A DNA stretch of 64,000 bases. Origin: Micromonospora costi. Its GTDB lineage: Bacteria > Actinomycetota > Actinomycetes > Mycobacteriales > Micromonosporaceae. Positions 25,003 to 34,990 of this stretch are shown piece after piece. Within the stretch, counting starts at the first letter, position 1; each line of letters begins with the position of its first letter. The stretch spans positions 1,922,001 through 1,986,000 of the forward strand of contig NZ_RBAN01000001.1 of the NCBI RefSeq assembly GCF_003626655.1, given 5' to 3'. The notes under the pieces were generated by a model. That model was not told where the DNA came from. It made no database searches and was given only the letters and a program-made list of their open reading frames with translations. Both the position numbers and the translations under genes were made by a program.

Positions 25003-26250
25003 GTGCGCGAGAGCTTGCGGCTGGACGGGAGCGGAGCGGCCCGTCGCACCGGACGCGGCGTCCGGATGGTCCTCTGTGGAGTCGTCACCGTCCTGCTCGC
25101 CACCGTCACCGTTCCACCGTCACCGGCCGCGGCGGCCCCGACCTGCGGCCCGCAGGGCCAGGCAGCACCGACCGAGATGTCGTGGGCGCTGAAGCGGTTG
25201 GAACCCTCGTCGGTCTGGCCGCTCTCCCGCGGCTCCGGCGTGACCGTCGCCGTGGTCGACTCCGGCGTCTCGGCCACCCACCCGCTGCTCAAGGGCCAGG
25301 TGCGCGAGGGCGCCGACTTCAACAACCTGCCGTCCAACCAGGGCCAGTGCGACCTGGTGGGGCACGGCACCACCGTTGCCGGCATCATCGCCGGGCGGGC
25401 CGACACCAACGTCCCCTTCACGGGCATCGCCCCGCAGGCCCGGATCCTGCCGATCCGGGTGCTCGCCGAGCAGCGCGCGCCCGACGACGAGGCCCTGCCC
25501 GCCGAGATCGCCAAGGCCATCCGCTGGGCGGTCGACCACGGCGCCGACGTCATCAACCTGTCGCTGGTGACCCTGCCCCGGCCGGAACTGGCCGCCGCCG
25601 TCGAGTACGCCCTCAGCAAGCGGGTCGTCCTCGTGGCCGCCGCCGGCAACCTGCAGAAGGACCAGCAGAACTACATGGCCTACCCCGCCGCGTACCCGGG
25701 TGTGATCGCGGTGGCCGGGATGAACGAGCAGGGCGAGCACGTCGGCACCTCGGTCAGCGGCAACTACGTCGACATCGCGGGCCCCGGCCTCAACCTCATC
25801 GGCCCGGCGCCGGGCGGCTCGGGCTACCTCCCGCAGCCCGAGGGCGGGACGAGTTTCGCGGCCGCGTACGTCTCGGGGGTCGTGGCGCTCGTCCGCGCCG
25901 CGCACCCGGACCTCACCCCGCAGCAGATCTCCGAGCGGCTCACCAGGACGGCGGACAACCCGCCGGAGGGCCACAACGCCCAGGTCGGGTACGGGATGGT
26001 GAACCCCTACCGGGCCGTGACGACGGTGCTCGGCACCCGCAGCGGCCCGCCGCCCCCCGCCATGCCCGCGCCCACCGCGCCAGAGGACCCCCTGGACTGG
26101 CAGCGGGCCGTGGCCGTCTGGGTGGCGGTCGTCGGCGCGCTGCTCGCCGCCATGCTGCTCGCCGTGAAGCCGATCGTGACCCGGGGCCGGCGGCGCGGCT
26201 GGCGCCCCGGACGCCGGCCGTCCAACGTGGACTCTGCGGTCACGGGCTGA
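25003..26250 (+). CDS. mycP: Mycosin-type subtilase of the T7SS (first copy)
   Basis: A 415-aa membrane-anchored S8 protease. The signal sequence is about residues 20-45; the catalytic triad is D86 (VVDSGV), H121 (GHGTTVAG) and S284 (GGTSFAAA), with oxyanion N215 (AAAGN). A Pro-rich linker leads to a C-terminal helix (about 366-386) and a short basic cytoplasmic tail. Mycosins stabilise ESX membrane complexes and can process substrates. It is transcribed towards the locus from its left edge, convergent with the large substrate-like gene. GTG 25003 lacks a ribosome site, and ATG 25066 is an alternative start. Confidence 0.93.
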   Translation: MRESLRLDGSGAARRTGRGVRMVLCGVVTVLLATVTVPPSPAAAAPTCGPQGQAAPTEMSWALKRLEPSSVWPLSRGSGVTVAVVDSGVSATHPLLKGQVREGADFNNLPSNQGQCDLVGHGTTVAGIIAGRADTNVPFTGIAPQARILPIRVLAEQRAPDDEALPAEIAKAIRWAVDHGADVINLSLVTLPRPELAAAVEYALSKRVVLVAAAGNLQKDQQNYMAYPAAYPGVIAVAGMNEQGEHVGTSVSGNYVDIAGPGLNLIGPAPGGSGYLPQPEGGTSFAAAYVSGVVALVRAAHPDLTPQQISERLTRTADNPPEGHNAQVGYGMVNPYRAVTTVLGTRSGPPPPAMPAPTAPEDPLDWQRAVAVWVAVVGALLAAMLLAVKPIVTRGRRRGWRPGRRPSNVDSAVTG

Positions 26251-26301
26251 CCCGCGGGCATCACGCTCGTCGTCGACCTGTCGGCAGGGCCGTGGAAACG
26301 G

Positions 26302-26338
26302 CGAGCGCCGCCCGACCGCGCAGGTCGGACGGCGCTCG
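26302..26338. terminator. Bidirectional hairpin terminator
   Basis: 16-bp arms (26302-26317 and 26323-26338, one mismatch) with a GCGCA loop between the convergent mycosin and Gly-rich substrate genes. Confidence 0.85.
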
Positions 26339-26348
26339 GGTCGACCGG

Positions 26349-27710
26349 TCAGCGCAGGATGCCGGGGGTGCCGCCCTCGTCGGCGCCCCAGACGTCCTCG
26401 TCCTCCTCCAGCCAGGTGTTGCGGGCGCTCTCCTCCTCGCCGTAGCCGGCGCCGTGGCCGCCGCCCATGCCGGCGATCCCGCCGCCCCGGGCACCCGCGC
26501 CCCGCGCACCCGGACCGCCCTTGCCGCCGGCGCCGCGGCCGGCACCCGCACCGGCGCCGCCGGCCATGCCGGGCATCATGCCCGCGCCGGGACGGCCACC
26601 CATGCCACGGCCACCGCCACGGGCGCCCCCGGCGCCGGCACCGGCCATGCCACCGCCCATCATGGGCGGCATGCCGGGGCTCACGGCACGGCCCAGCGCA
26701 CCACCACCCGGGATCGCCCCGGCGCCGCCGCCCAGACCACCGCCACCCAGGCCGCCACCGGAGCCGAGGCCGGAGGTGCCGAGCCCGCCCGAGCCGAGAC
26801 CGGGCATCGTCCCCGTGCCACCGCCGGCGCCGGCCAGGCCGGTGCCGTAGTCGCCGGGAAGCCCACCAGTGCTCGGGTAGCCGCCGGCTCCGCCGCCGGA
26901 CCCGACACCGCCCGTGCTCGGGTAGTTGTTGGACAGATCGGGGTGGGCGCCCGAGCCGATGCCCGGAGGCTTGGCGGTCTCCGGGAGCCCCTCGGGCTTC
27001 ACGGTCGGCATGTCGCCGACGCCGGGAGTCTTCGGCATCTTGTCGCCGAGGTTCGGCACCGAGCCGATGTTGCCCTTGTTGCCGCCGCCGGTGTCCAGGT
27101 TGGGCACCTCGGGCGTCGTGTTGTCCTGGCCGTAGGTCGACGTCCGCCCGGGGGCCTCCATCGTCCGGTCCCGGAAGTGGCCGTTGACCTCGTCGTAGAC
27201 CTTACGGGCCTCGCCCTCCTTGTCGGAGAACCAGCCGGTCACCCAGTCACCGAGCTTGCCCAGCTGCTCGACGGGCCAACTGCCCATCAGGTCGGCCTTG
27301 ACCTTCGTCTCGAACATGCCGATGCCCAGGGTGATCTCGCCGTTCCGCGCGGCCAGCACGTCACCCACGCAGGCCGCCGGGATCGGCATCTCGTTCTGCG
27401 CCGACTCCAACTGCCGGGCCGCCGTCTCCAACGTGGTGACGATGCTGACCTTGCCCCGGCCCGGCTTGTCGATGTCGTCCTGGAGGTTGCCGGCCTGCTT
27501 GGCGAGGCCCTCGATGTGCGACTTGAACGCCTCGTACGCCGGGCCCTTCCAGACCGCGCCGAGGTCCTTCACGTTCTTCTCGAGGCTTTCCTTGACCTCA
27601 CCGAGGTTCTTGACCAGTTCCTTCCAGCCGAGAGCGGCGCTCTGGACGTCGGCCGGCCGGCCGGCCACCAGCACCTCCCGGGCCATTTCCTCCCAGCTCT
27701 TGTCGCCCAT
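26349..27710 (-). CDS. Large WxG-domain protein with Gly-rich tail, putative T7SS substrate (PPE-like)
   Basis: A 453-aa protein. The N-terminal helical domain (about 1-190) contains a WxG turn (VWKGPAYEAF near 54) and resembles long WXG/PPE-type helices. A Pro/Thr-rich linker follows, then about 190 residues dominated by Gly, Ala and Met (about 255-425), reminiscent of PGRS tails. The acidic C-terminus has TWLEEDEDVWG, which recurs in the 422-aa protein at the other end of the locus. It is the last gene of the mycosin-2 operon, 17 bp after its small helical partner. Export by the T7SS is inferred from architecture and context. Confidence 0.82.
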   Translation of the reverse strand: MGDKSWEEMAREVLVAGRPADVQSAALGWKELVKNLGEVKESLEKNVKDLGAVWKGPAYEAFKSHIEGLAKQAGNLQDDIDKPGRGKVSIVTTLETAARQLESAQNEMPIPAACVGDVLAARNGEITLGIGMFETKVKADLMGSWPVEQLGKLGDWVTGWFSDKEGEARKVYDEVNGHFRDRTMEAPGRTSTYGQDNTTPEVPNLDTGGGNKGNIGSVPNLGDKMPKTPGVGDMPTVKPEGLPETAKPPGIGSGAHPDLSNNYPSTGGVGSGGGAGGYPSTGGLPGDYGTGLAGAGGGTGTMPGLGSGGLGTSGLGSGGGLGGGGLGGGAGAIPGGGALGRAVSPGMPPMMGGGMAGAGAGGARGGGRGMGGRPGAGMMPGMAGGAGAGAGRGAGGKGGPGARGAGARGGGIAGMGGGHGAGYGEEESARNTWLEEDEDVWGADEGGTPGILR

Positions 27711-27727
27711 CTCCCCGTCTCCCCGCT

Positions 27728-28264
27728 CTACTGGTCGCCGTTGCCACGCGCGGCGTTGGCGAAGGCCTGCTGCATCTCCTGTGCCGTCATGGCGTTGGCG
27801 CCCTCGGCGTCCTCGTAGTTGCGCTTGACCGTACGCAGGGCGTCCGCCGCGTCGTACAGGCTCTCGGAAAGGCTGCGCAACCCGCTCTCGGTGCTCGTGT
27901 AGAGCTGGCCGTGCGCCTTGGCCAGCTCACCGGCGTAGAAGAAGCCGCCGAGCGTGCCCTGGCCGGCCACACCCTGGTCGCCGCCGAGCTTGTCCTTGAT
28001 CTCGACCATGTCGTAGGAGAGCCGGTGGAGGTAGTTCGCGTGCGTCTCCAGCCAGTCGATGGCGGAGTCGAGCGTGCCCGCGTCCCACTCGGTCTTCACG
28101 CCCTCCTCGCCCGAGCCGGCCACCAGGCCGCTGGGCGTCTCGGCCTGGTCGACACCGGTCTTGTCGTAGCTGATCCCCCGGATGTCCCCGGCGAAGGGCA
28201 TGGTCGGGTTGATCGGCATGTTGACCGGCATCCGGACTTCCACCCGGTCGTTCTCGTCGCTCAT
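27728..28264 (-). CDS. Small helical T7SS protein with NYxxxE motif (PE-like partner)
   Basis: A 178-aa protein with a disordered N-terminus (about 1-60) and a helix-turn-helix bundle (about 65-165). The second long helix ends NYEDAEGANAM, containing the general T7SS export signature YxxxD/E. The related NYRTTEARNAA occurs in the 122-aa protein at the opposite flank. It lies directly upstream of the large Gly-rich protein (17-bp gap), like a PE gene before its PPE partner, and a heterodimer with that protein is likely. No named family is certain. Confidence 0.8.
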   Translation of the reverse strand: MSDENDRVEVRMPVNMPINPTMPFAGDIRGISYDKTGVDQAETPSGLVAGSGEEGVKTEWDAGTLDSAIDWLETHANYLHRLSYDMVEIKDKLGGDQGVAGQGTLGGFFYAGELAKAHGQLYTSTESGLRSLSESLYDAADALRTVKRNYEDAEGANAMTAQEMQQAFANAARGNGDQ

Positions 28265-28298
28265 CGCTGTCCTCCCCTGACGCGGCTGAACGCTCTGG

Positions 28299-29813
28299 TC
28301 ACTGGCGCGGTTGCGGGTCCGTCGGCGGTGTTCCCGGCGGCGTGGGCGGCACCGGACCCGGTGGGCCCGGCTGGTGCGGCGGCCCGTACGGCGGCGCGGT
28401 CACGGGCGGGCCACCCGGTGCGGGTGGGTACGGGTGCTGGCCCGGCGCCGGCGGGTACGGATGCTGCCCCGGCGCCGCGGTCGGATAGGGCTGCGGCCCG
28501 GGCGGCGGCCGGAACCCGCCGTGCGGCGGGTGGGGCTGGTACGTCCCCGGCGGCGGGTACACGCCCGGGACGGGTTGGCCCGGCCGCTGGACGCCGGGCG
28601 GCGCCCCGGCCCGCGCCCGGCGACGGGAGCGACGGTTCACCACGAGGAGAATCACGACGACCGCCACCGCCACGAGCACGGCCAGCAGACAGAGCACGAT
28701 CTGGATGCCGGCGTTGTCGGCCAGCCCGATCGACACGGCCGGCCCGTCGTCGTCCTTCCCCTCAGCCTCACCGGTCGGCGCGCCCGGGCTCGCCGACGCG
28801 CCGGCGGCTGCGGCCAGCGGGTTCGCCTGCACGGCCGGCACGGACCGGGTGAGCGCCGCCATCACGTCGACCGAGCCGAAGCCGTACTCCGGGTCGCGGC
28901 CCTTGGGGCCCCGGTCCCGTGCGGTGGCCACCAGGCGGTTCACCACGTTGGCGGCGTCCAGGTCCGGATAGCGGGCGCGGATCAGCGCGGCGATGCCGGA
29001 GACGATGGCCGACGAGTTGCTCGTGCCGTCGGAGACGAGGTAGCCGTTCGGGGAGGCGGCGGACGGTGCGGGGGCGATGATGTCCTCGCCGGGCGCGGAG
29101 ATGGCCATCGCCGGGCCCGTCACGGTGCCGTCCCAGAGCCCGCCGGACCGGGTCGCGCCACCCACGGCGAGGACGCCGGGGACGCTGGCCGGCACGGGGA
29201 TCTCGCGGTAGCCGCTGTCCCGGTTGCCGGTGGAGGCGACCACCACCACGTTCTTGCCCAGCGCGTACCGGACCGCTTCGACCATCTCCGGGTCGTCGCC
29301 GTGGGCGCCGAGCGACAGGTTGATTACGTCGGCACCGCTGTCCACCGCCCAGCGGACCCCGGTCGGCGCCTCCCGCAGGCCGCCGTCGCCGAGGCCGATG
29401 GGAAGGATCTTCGCCTCGGGGGCGATGCCCAGCGCGTGCATGTCGCCACCGCCCCGGCCGGCGATGATGCCGGCCATTCCGGTGCCGTGGCCGGCCTCCC
29501 GGTCCGGGTCCGTCCGGCCGTCGGCGGCGGCGCCCGCCCCGAAGCCGCGCCCGCGCAGCACCTGCCCCCGCAGGTCGGGGTGACCGGCGTCGACACCGCT
29601 GTCGATCACCGCGACGGTGACCCCGCGCCCCTTCGTGAGCCGGTGCGCCTCAGGGATCTTGAGGGCGTCGAGGTGCCACTGGAGGTCGCGTACCGTGTCG
29701 GCGGCGCGGGCCGGAGCCGGCGCCACCACGGGGCCGACACCGACCGCGGCCACCAGCGCGAACACGGCGCAGGCCGACCGGGTGACGGATCGGAGACGCT
29801 TCCGGGCAGACAT
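28299..29813 (-). CDS. Mycosin-type subtilase of the T7SS (second copy) with long Pro-rich tail
   Basis: A 504-aa protein starting at ATG 29813. Signal peptide about 1-38; catalytic D71 (VIDSGV), H109 (GHGTGMAG), N197 (ASTGN) and S265 (DGTSNSSA). Residues after the serine read NSS rather than the usual MAA or FAA. A Ser/Ala/Gly linker, one TM helix (about 366-390), a basic stop-transfer RRSRRRAR and an unusually long cytoplasmic tail of about 105 residues rich in Pro, Gly, Tyr and Gln with repeated QHPYPPAP units follow. It heads a three-gene unit with the 178- and 453-aa proteins and lies downstream of a strong hairpin after the WXG100 pair. Confidence 0.92.
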   Translation of the reverse strand: MSARKRLRSVTRSACAVFALVAAVGVGPVVAPAPARAADTVRDLQWHLDALKIPEAHRLTKGRGVTVAVIDSGVDAGHPDLRGQVLRGRGFGAGAAADGRTDPDREAGHGTGMAGIIAGRGGGDMHALGIAPEAKILPIGLGDGGLREAPTGVRWAVDSGADVINLSLGAHGDDPEMVEAVRYALGKNVVVVASTGNRDSGYREIPVPASVPGVLAVGGATRSGGLWDGTVTGPAMAISAPGEDIIAPAPSAASPNGYLVSDGTSNSSAIVSGIAALIRARYPDLDAANVVNRLVATARDRGPKGRDPEYGFGSVDVMAALTRSVPAVQANPLAAAAGASASPGAPTGEAEGKDDDGPAVSIGLADNAGIQIVLCLLAVLVAVAVVVILLVVNRRSRRRARAGAPPGVQRPGQPVPGVYPPPGTYQPHPPHGGFRPPPGPQPYPTAAPGQHPYPPAPGQHPYPPAPGGPPVTAPPYGPPHQPGPPGPVPPTPPGTPPTDPQPRQ

Positions 29814-29849
29814 GGCTTCCCCCAGGACCGGTGTGGATTCGCAACGCAC

Positions 29850-29886
29850 CGCGGCTCCGGTCCGGTCGAACCGGACCGGAGCCGCG
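29850..29886 (-). terminator. Perfect 17-bp hairpin after the WXG100 genes
   Basis: Arms 29850-29866 and 29870-29886 are perfectly complementary with a CGA loop, between the esx pair and mycosin-2. It should end or attenuate the abundant esx transcript and protect its 3' end. Confidence 0.85.
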
Positions 29887-29897
29887 CGAACTCTGGA

Positions 29898-30200
29898 TCA
29901 GCCGCGACCCGGGCGGCCGCCCCCACCCCAGACCTGGGAGTTGCTCATCTCGGTCGAGACGTAGTTCTCGCGGGCGATGCCGACCGCGCCACCGATCTCG
30001 TTGAGGATCCGGTTGATGTCCCGGACCGCCGAGTCCCACTGGGCCTGGTGCTGCTCGTAGGCGGTGCGGTCCTCACCTTCCCACTGCAGCTTGGACAGCA
30101 TCTGGCGCAGCGTGTCCAGCTTCTCGTCGATGGTCCGCGAGATGCCCTGCATCTGCTGGTTGGCGCTCTCGAGGACCGCGTAGTCAACCTTGATCGTCAC
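29898..30200 (-). CDS. WXG100 protein with YxxxE tail (EsxB-like)
   Basis: A 100-aa helical hairpin with WEG at the turn (LQWEGEDRTAY) and, after helix 2, ENYVSTE, a YxxxD/E export motif, then a Gly-rich tail. GTG 30200 follows an AGAGGAGG ribosome site. It is 28 bp downstream of the second WXG100 gene, with which it should form a heterodimer; only this partner has the tail signal, as expected of CFP-10-type subunits. It is secreted through the EccC-driven channel. Confidence 0.93.
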   Translation of the reverse strand: MTIKVDYAVLESANQQMQGISRTIDEKLDTLRQMLSKLQWEGEDRTAYEQHQAQWDSAVRDINRILNEIGGAVGIARENYVSTEMSNSQVWGGGGRPGRG

Positions 30201-30228
30201 GAATTCCTCCTCTGCTCCTGATCGCGGG

Positions 30229-30537
30229 TCACGGGTTGAGAGCAGAGTGGAACTTGTCCAGCATCTGCTGCTGCTCTTCGTCGTTGACCTGGTGCGTCGT
30301 CCCCGACTTGTCGAGCAGGTCGGCGATCTCGTCCATCGCCGTCAGCAACTTCGCGGTGTCCTCGTTCCAGCGCTGCATGAGCGACTGGAAGCCCGTGGAC
30401 GCCTGCCCCTTCCAGGCCATGGCCAGATCGTCGACCACGTTCCACAGCTTCTTCAGCTCGCCGTCGACCTCGCTGCGCGTGGACCGCACGTCACTCGCGG
30501 CGGTATGCAGAGTCGCAGCTTCGACCTCGAACGCCAT
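30229..30537 (-). CDS. WXG100 protein (EsxA-like)
   Basis: A 102-aa helical hairpin with WKG at the turn (MAWKGQASTGF) and a polar C-terminal tail lacking YxxxD/E. It is the first gene of the esx pair, starting at ATG 30537 after an AAGGG-containing leader. It probably pairs with the downstream 100-aa protein and is secreted with it. Confidence 0.93.
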   Translation of the reverse strand: MAFEVEAATLHTAASDVRSTRSEVDGELKKLWNVVDDLAMAWKGQASTGFQSLMQRWNEDTAKLLTAMDEIADLLDKSGTTHQVNDEEQQQMLDKFHSALNP

Positions 30538-30860
30538 GCTTCACACCCTTCCGTCATCCTGTGGCGGCGGATCCGCCGCGCCCTCCCCCGCGGCAAGGCG
30601 AAACACCCCACCGACGGACACTCCTGTGAAGACCGTAGCGGAACGTGTCCAGCGCGCGCAGCCCTGATCCGCCCGCGGCCGATGGACCGACCTGGATCCC
30701 GTCGATCGACGGGGACGCCGGCCACGGCCCGACCGAGGCCGCGACCTGCCCCTCAACCGCCCGCGATCGGGTCACCGCACGGTCACCAAGCGTCCACAGT
30801 GTGCGCAACACGACCTTCGTGCCGCACGTTACCAGGACAGACCGACGCGACCACGCCCCG
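30538..30860. other. Promoter-bearing gap between eccC and the esx pair
   Basis: 323 bases without a supported gene. It follows the eccC stop and must hold the esx promoter and a leader. Small GC-rich frames here lack ribosome sites. No clear -35/-10 pair is convincing. Confidence 0.5.
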
Positions 30861-33800
30861 CTACGCCGGCTCGGACCACGCGGTCTGGATCAGCTGCTGA
30901 CCGTCGCGCCGCCGTACGAGCGTGCCCCGGCCGGGCGGCTGCGGGCTGGGCCGCAGCGCGCCGAAGACCGCGCCCTCCTCACGGTTGCCCGACATCAGCA
31001 GGCCCGGCGTGTCCAGTTCGCGCAGGCGTTGCAGCACGGGCTCGTAGAGCGCCCGGGCGATGCCGCCCGCCCGCCGCGTGATGATCAGGTGCAGACCGAT
31101 GTCGCGGGCCTGGGGCAGCAGCTCGTGCAGGGCGCTGAGCGGGTTGTTGCCGCCCGAGGCCACGAGGTCGTAGTCGTCGACCAGGATGTACAGGTCCGGT
31201 CCCTTCCACCAGCTGCGGTCGCGCAACTGGGCGGTGGTGACGTCGGGCCCGGGCAGCCGGTTGGACAGCGCGCTGCGGATCGAGCCGAGGCCCTGCGCGA
31301 AGACCTGGTTGGACGGCGCGTAGTCGAGCAGGTGGTCCCCCTCGACCGCGCCGAGCAGGCCCCGCCGGTAGTCGGCGATCACCAGGCGCGCCTGGGCCGG
31401 CGTGTACCGCTCGGTGATGCCCCGGGCGATCAGCCGCAGCAGGTTGGTCTTGCCGCACTCCGCGTCGCCGAAGACGGTGAGGTGCGGCTCGTTGGCCAGG
31501 TCGAGGTAGACCGGTGCCAGCGCCGACTCGTTGACGCCGATCGGCAGGCCGGGCACCGACCGGTCGATGATCCGGGCCAGCTCGCCGACCGGCAACTTGC
31601 GCGGCAGCAACCGCACCTTCGGCGCCGGGCGGCCCGGCCAGTTCTCCGCGACGTGCCGGGCCAGCGCGGCCGACGCCTCGGTCAGGTCCTCGACGTCCCG
31701 CCGGCCGTCGATCCGGGAGACCGCCGCGAGGAAGTGCAGCTTCTCCCGGGTCAGACCGCGACCGGGCGACCCCACGGGGACGTTCTGCGCGGCCCGGCGG
31801 TCGATCTCCGACTCGGCCGCGTCACCGAGCCGCAGCTCCAGCTTCGTGCCGAGCAGGTCCCGCATGTTGATCCGGATCTCCGCCCAGCGCACCGCCGTGA
31901 TGACCACGTGCACGCCGAAACCCAGCCCCCGGTTGGCCAGGTTGGTGATGGTCTGCTCCAGCTCCTCGTACTCCTGGCGGAGCGTGTTCCAGCCGTCCAC
32001 CACGAGGAAGACGTCGCCGAACGGGTCGTCGCCGAACTCGCCCGCCGCCCGGCGGCGCCGGTAGCTGGCCATCGAGTCGATGCCGTACTGGGCGAAGCGC
32101 GCCTCGCGCTCGTCGATGACGGCCACCACCTCGGCGACCGTCCGGCGCACCGCCTCGGTGTCGCGCCGACCGGCCACACCGGACATGTGCGGCAGCCCCT
32201 CGAGGCTGCGCAGCGCGCCGCCGCCGAAGTCCAGGCAGAAGAACTGCACCTCGCGCGGGGTGTGGGTGAGCGAGAGCGACGCGAGCAGCGACCGCAGCAT
32301 GGTGCTCTTGCCGCTCAGCGACGCACCCACGATGACCACGTTGCCGCCGGCGCCGGAGAGGTCGACCATCATCGGGTCGCGCCGCTGCTCGTACGGGCGG
32401 TCGACCACGCCGACCGGCACGGACAGCCGGCCCCGGCCGGCCCAGTTCGCGGTGCACAGGCCGAAGGTCGGGTGCACCGCCAGCTGCGGCAGCAGCTCGC
32501 CGAGGCCCGGCGGTTCCGACAGCGGCGGCAGCCAGACCTGGTGGGCGGGGCGGCCCCGGCCCTTGAGGCGGTCGATGAGCACGTCCAGCATGGCCACGGC
32601 CTTGCCGTCGGCCGGCTCCTCCGGCTCCGGCACCGCCTCGACCGGCACCTGCGGGATCTGCACCGGGACGAAGTTCACCCCGTACGGCACGATGCGGCGC
32701 TGCACGAGCGCCTGCGAGCGGGACGCCTGCTGACCCGGCGCCCGGTACGGCCCGGAGACGTACGCGGCCCGGAACCGCAGCATCGTGCTCGTGTCGGTCT
32801 TCAGGTAGCCGTGACCGGGCGCGTTCGGCAGCTCGTACGCGTCGGGCACGCCGAGCACGATCCGGCTCTCGACGGCCGAGAACGTCCGCAGACCGATCCG
32901 GTACGACAGGTGGGTGTCCAGGCCGCGGAGCTTGCCCTCCTCCAGCCGCTGGCTGGCCAACAGCAGGTGCACGCCGAGCGACCGGCCCAGCCGGCCGATC
33001 ATCACGAAGAGGTCGATGAAGTCCGGCTTCGCGGCGAGCAGCTCGCTGAACTCGTCACAGATGATGAGCAGGCTGGGCATCGGGTCCAGCGGCTCGCCGG
33101 CCGCGCGGGCCTTCTCATACTCGAAGCGGGAGATGTAGTTGCCCGCCGCGCGCAGGACCTCCTGCCGGCGGTTCATCTCACCGGCGAGCGCGTCGCGCAT
33201 GCGGTCGACCAGCGGCAGCTCGTCGGCCAGGTTGGTGATCACGGCGCTGGTGTGCGGCAGCGCCTCCAGCGAGGCGAACGTCGCGCCACCCTTGAAGTCG
33301 ACGAGGACGAAGTTCAGCTCCTCGGAGGAGTGCGTGACCGCCAGCGCGCCGACCACCGTACGTAGCAGCTCGCTCTTGCCGGAACCGGTCGCGCCGATCA
33401 CCAGGCCGTGCGGGCCCATGCCCTCGTGCGCGGACTCCTTGAAGTCGAGTTCGACCACGTTGCCGTCCGGGCCCACGCCGAGCGGGATGCGCAGCCGGTC
33501 CCGGTGGCTGCGCGGCCGCCAGGTCTGCTGGACGTCCACCGCCGCGGCGTCGCCGACGCCGAGCAGGTCGGGCAGCTCCATGCTGCGGGCCAGCGGCTCC
33601 TCGGTGCTGGTCTGCTGCTGGGAGAGCCGGTACGGGGCGATCTGCCGGGCCAGCCCCTCGGCGGCGCTGGCGCTGAGCCGGTCCGGCCGGCCCAGCCGCG
33701 ACGAGGAGGCGCCGCGGATCAGTTCGAGGGAGCTGCCGTCGCCCGTGTCGAGGCAGAGCAGCCAGCGGCCGGCGTCGCGCGGCACCGTGCCGGAGAGGTC

Positions 33801-34823
33801 GATGACCGTGGCGCCGAGCAGGCCCGGGCCCATGAGCTGGCACGTCGGCGAGACCTCGCCGCCGTCGAGCACGACCACCACGTGCGCGGCCGTCGTGAGC
33901 GGCTTCGCCTCGGGGGCGAACCGGGGCCGCCCGGCCAGGTCCTCGGCGAGCGACTCCTCGGCCTCGGCGAGACTCGCGAAGACCAGCCGGCGGGCGCCGG
34001 CCGCGTCGCTGCGGGCCGGATGCTGGGCGTGCGGCAGCCACTTCACCCAGTTCCAGTTCGGCTGCCGGTCGGGCGCGGCCACGACCGCGATGACGAGGTC
34101 GTCGGGGGCGTGGAACGTGGCGAGCTGCCCGAGGGCGGCACGGGTCAGGTCGAGCACCGGCTCCCGGTCACCCCGCAGCACCACGCGGCTGAACGCGCGG
34201 ATCGACAGCGCGGTGGGCAGGTCCGGAACCGTGGAGTGGGCGCGGACGAACCGGCGCAGCGCGATGGCGCTCATCGGCTCCAGGTCCTCCACCGGCTTGG
34301 TCTCCGGCGGGACGATCTCGACAGCCAGCCGCTGCGGCCCGAGGGCGATGCGGGTCTCGCCGAAGTCGTCCTCGGTGATCCGCCGCTCCCAGAGCCGGCG
34401 GGACGCGGCGATCGACCAGAGCGCGTCCGGCTCGGGGTGCCGCCACGCCATCGCGGCCCGCTGCTGCTCCGCGGCGCGCCGCGTGCGCTTGCGCATCTGG
34501 GCGAGGTAGCGCATGTAGTCGCGGCGGTCCGCGTTCAGCTCCGCCTTGTCGTTGCCGCCGTTGCTCAGCGAACCGATCGCCATCCCGAGCATCGAGACGC
34601 CGAAGAGTCCACCGGCGACGTACGTCATCATGCCGCCGCCGCGCCCGGCGTAGAGGAACGCCATCGCCCCGACGCCGCACACCATCGGCAGGATCATGAG
34701 CAGCTGCCCCATCCCGCGGGGCGTCTGCTCGGGCAGCTCGGGCGGCGATTCGAGCAGCACCTCACCCCGAGGCAACGCCGGTCCCGGCTGACGCGGAAGC
34801 CGGCGGAACACCACCGTGCTCAC
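30861..34823 (-). CDS. eccC: Type VII secretion ATPase EccC
   Basis: A 1320-aa single-chain motor with two N-terminal TM helices (about 35-85), a linker domain and three FtsK/SpoIIIE ATPase domains. Walker A motifs are GATGSGKS (about 477-484), GASLSGKS (second) and GDAECGKT (third); Walker B of domain 1 is [15 protein letters not shown] 34823 has a GGGGAGGAG ribosome site; longer upstream reading is not supported. It recognises signal-bearing substrates and drives transport. It is divergent from eccD across about 170 bp and precedes the esx genes on the same strand. Confidence 0.97.
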   Translation of the reverse strand: MSTVVFRRLPRQPGPALPRGEVLLESPPELPEQTPRGMGQLLMILPMVCGVGAMAFLYAGRGGGMMTYVAGGLFGVSMLGMAIGSLSNGGNDKAELNADRRDYMRYLAQMRKRTRRAAEQQRAAMAWRHPEPDALWSIAASRRLWERRITEDDFGETRIALGPQRLAVEIVPPETKPVEDLEPMSAIALRRFVRAHSTVPDLPTALSIRAFSRVVLRGDREPVLDLTRAALGQLATFHAPDDLVIAVVAAPDRQPNWNWVKWLPHAQHPARSDAAGARRLVFASLAEAEESLAEDLAGRPRFAPEAKPLTTAAHVVVVLDGGEVSPTCQLMGPGLLGATVIDLSGTVPRDAGRWLLCLDTGDGSSLELIRGASSSRLGRPDRLSASAAEGLARQIAPYRLSQQQTSTEEPLARSMELPDLLGVGDAAAVDVQQTWRPRSHRDRLRIPLGVGPDGNVVELDFKESAHEGMGPHGLVIGATGSGKSELLRTVVGALAVTHSSEELNFVLVDFKGGATFASLEALPHTSAVITNLADELPLVDRMRDALAGEMNRRQEVLRAAGNYISRFEYEKARAAGEPLDPMPSLLIICDEFSELLAAKPDFIDLFVMIGRLGRSLGVHLLLASQRLEEGKLRGLDTHLSYRIGLRTFSAVESRIVLGVPDAYELPNAPGHGYLKTDTSTMLRFRAAYVSGPYRAPGQQASRSQALVQRRIVPYGVNFVPVQIPQVPVEAVPEPEEPADGKAVAMLDVLIDRLKGRGRPAHQVWLPPLSEPPGLGELLPQLAVHPTFGLCTANWAGRGRLSVPVGVVDRPYEQRRDPMMVDLSGAGGNVVIVGASLSGKSTMLRSLLASLSLTHTPREVQFFCLDFGGGALRSLEGLPHMSGVAGRRDTEAVRRTVAEVVAVIDEREARFAQYGIDSMASYRRRRAAGEFGDDPFGDVFLVVDGWNTLRQEYEELEQTITNLANRGLGFGVHVVITAVRWAEIRINMRDLLGTKLELRLGDAAESEIDRRAAQNVPVGSPGRGLTREKLHFLAAVSRIDGRRDVEDLTEASAALARHVAENWPGRPAPKVRLLPRKLPVGELARIIDRSVPGLPIGVNESALAPVYLDLANEPHLTVFGDAECGKTNLLRLIARGITERYTPAQARLVIADYRRGLLGAVEGDHLLDYAPSNQVFAQGLGSIRSALSNRLPGPDVTTAQLRDRSWWKGPDLYILVDDYDLVASGGNNPLSALHELLPQARDIGLHLIITRRAGGIARALYEPVLQRLRELDTPGLLMSGNREEGAVFGALRPSPQPPGRGTLVRRRDGQQLIQTAWSEPA

Positions 34824-34990
34824 GGCTGTCTCCTCCCCAGAAGCGGCCCGGATGAAGTTCTGCGACGAACCAGACCCGTCGGGTGGGCATCGTACGTGGC
34901 TGCCATCGTAGGTAATCTCCCGTGAGCGTCGCGGACCCACGGGTGACGCCAGCGGCCACGGGATCGTTCGGAGAGCACGAGGAGGCCACA

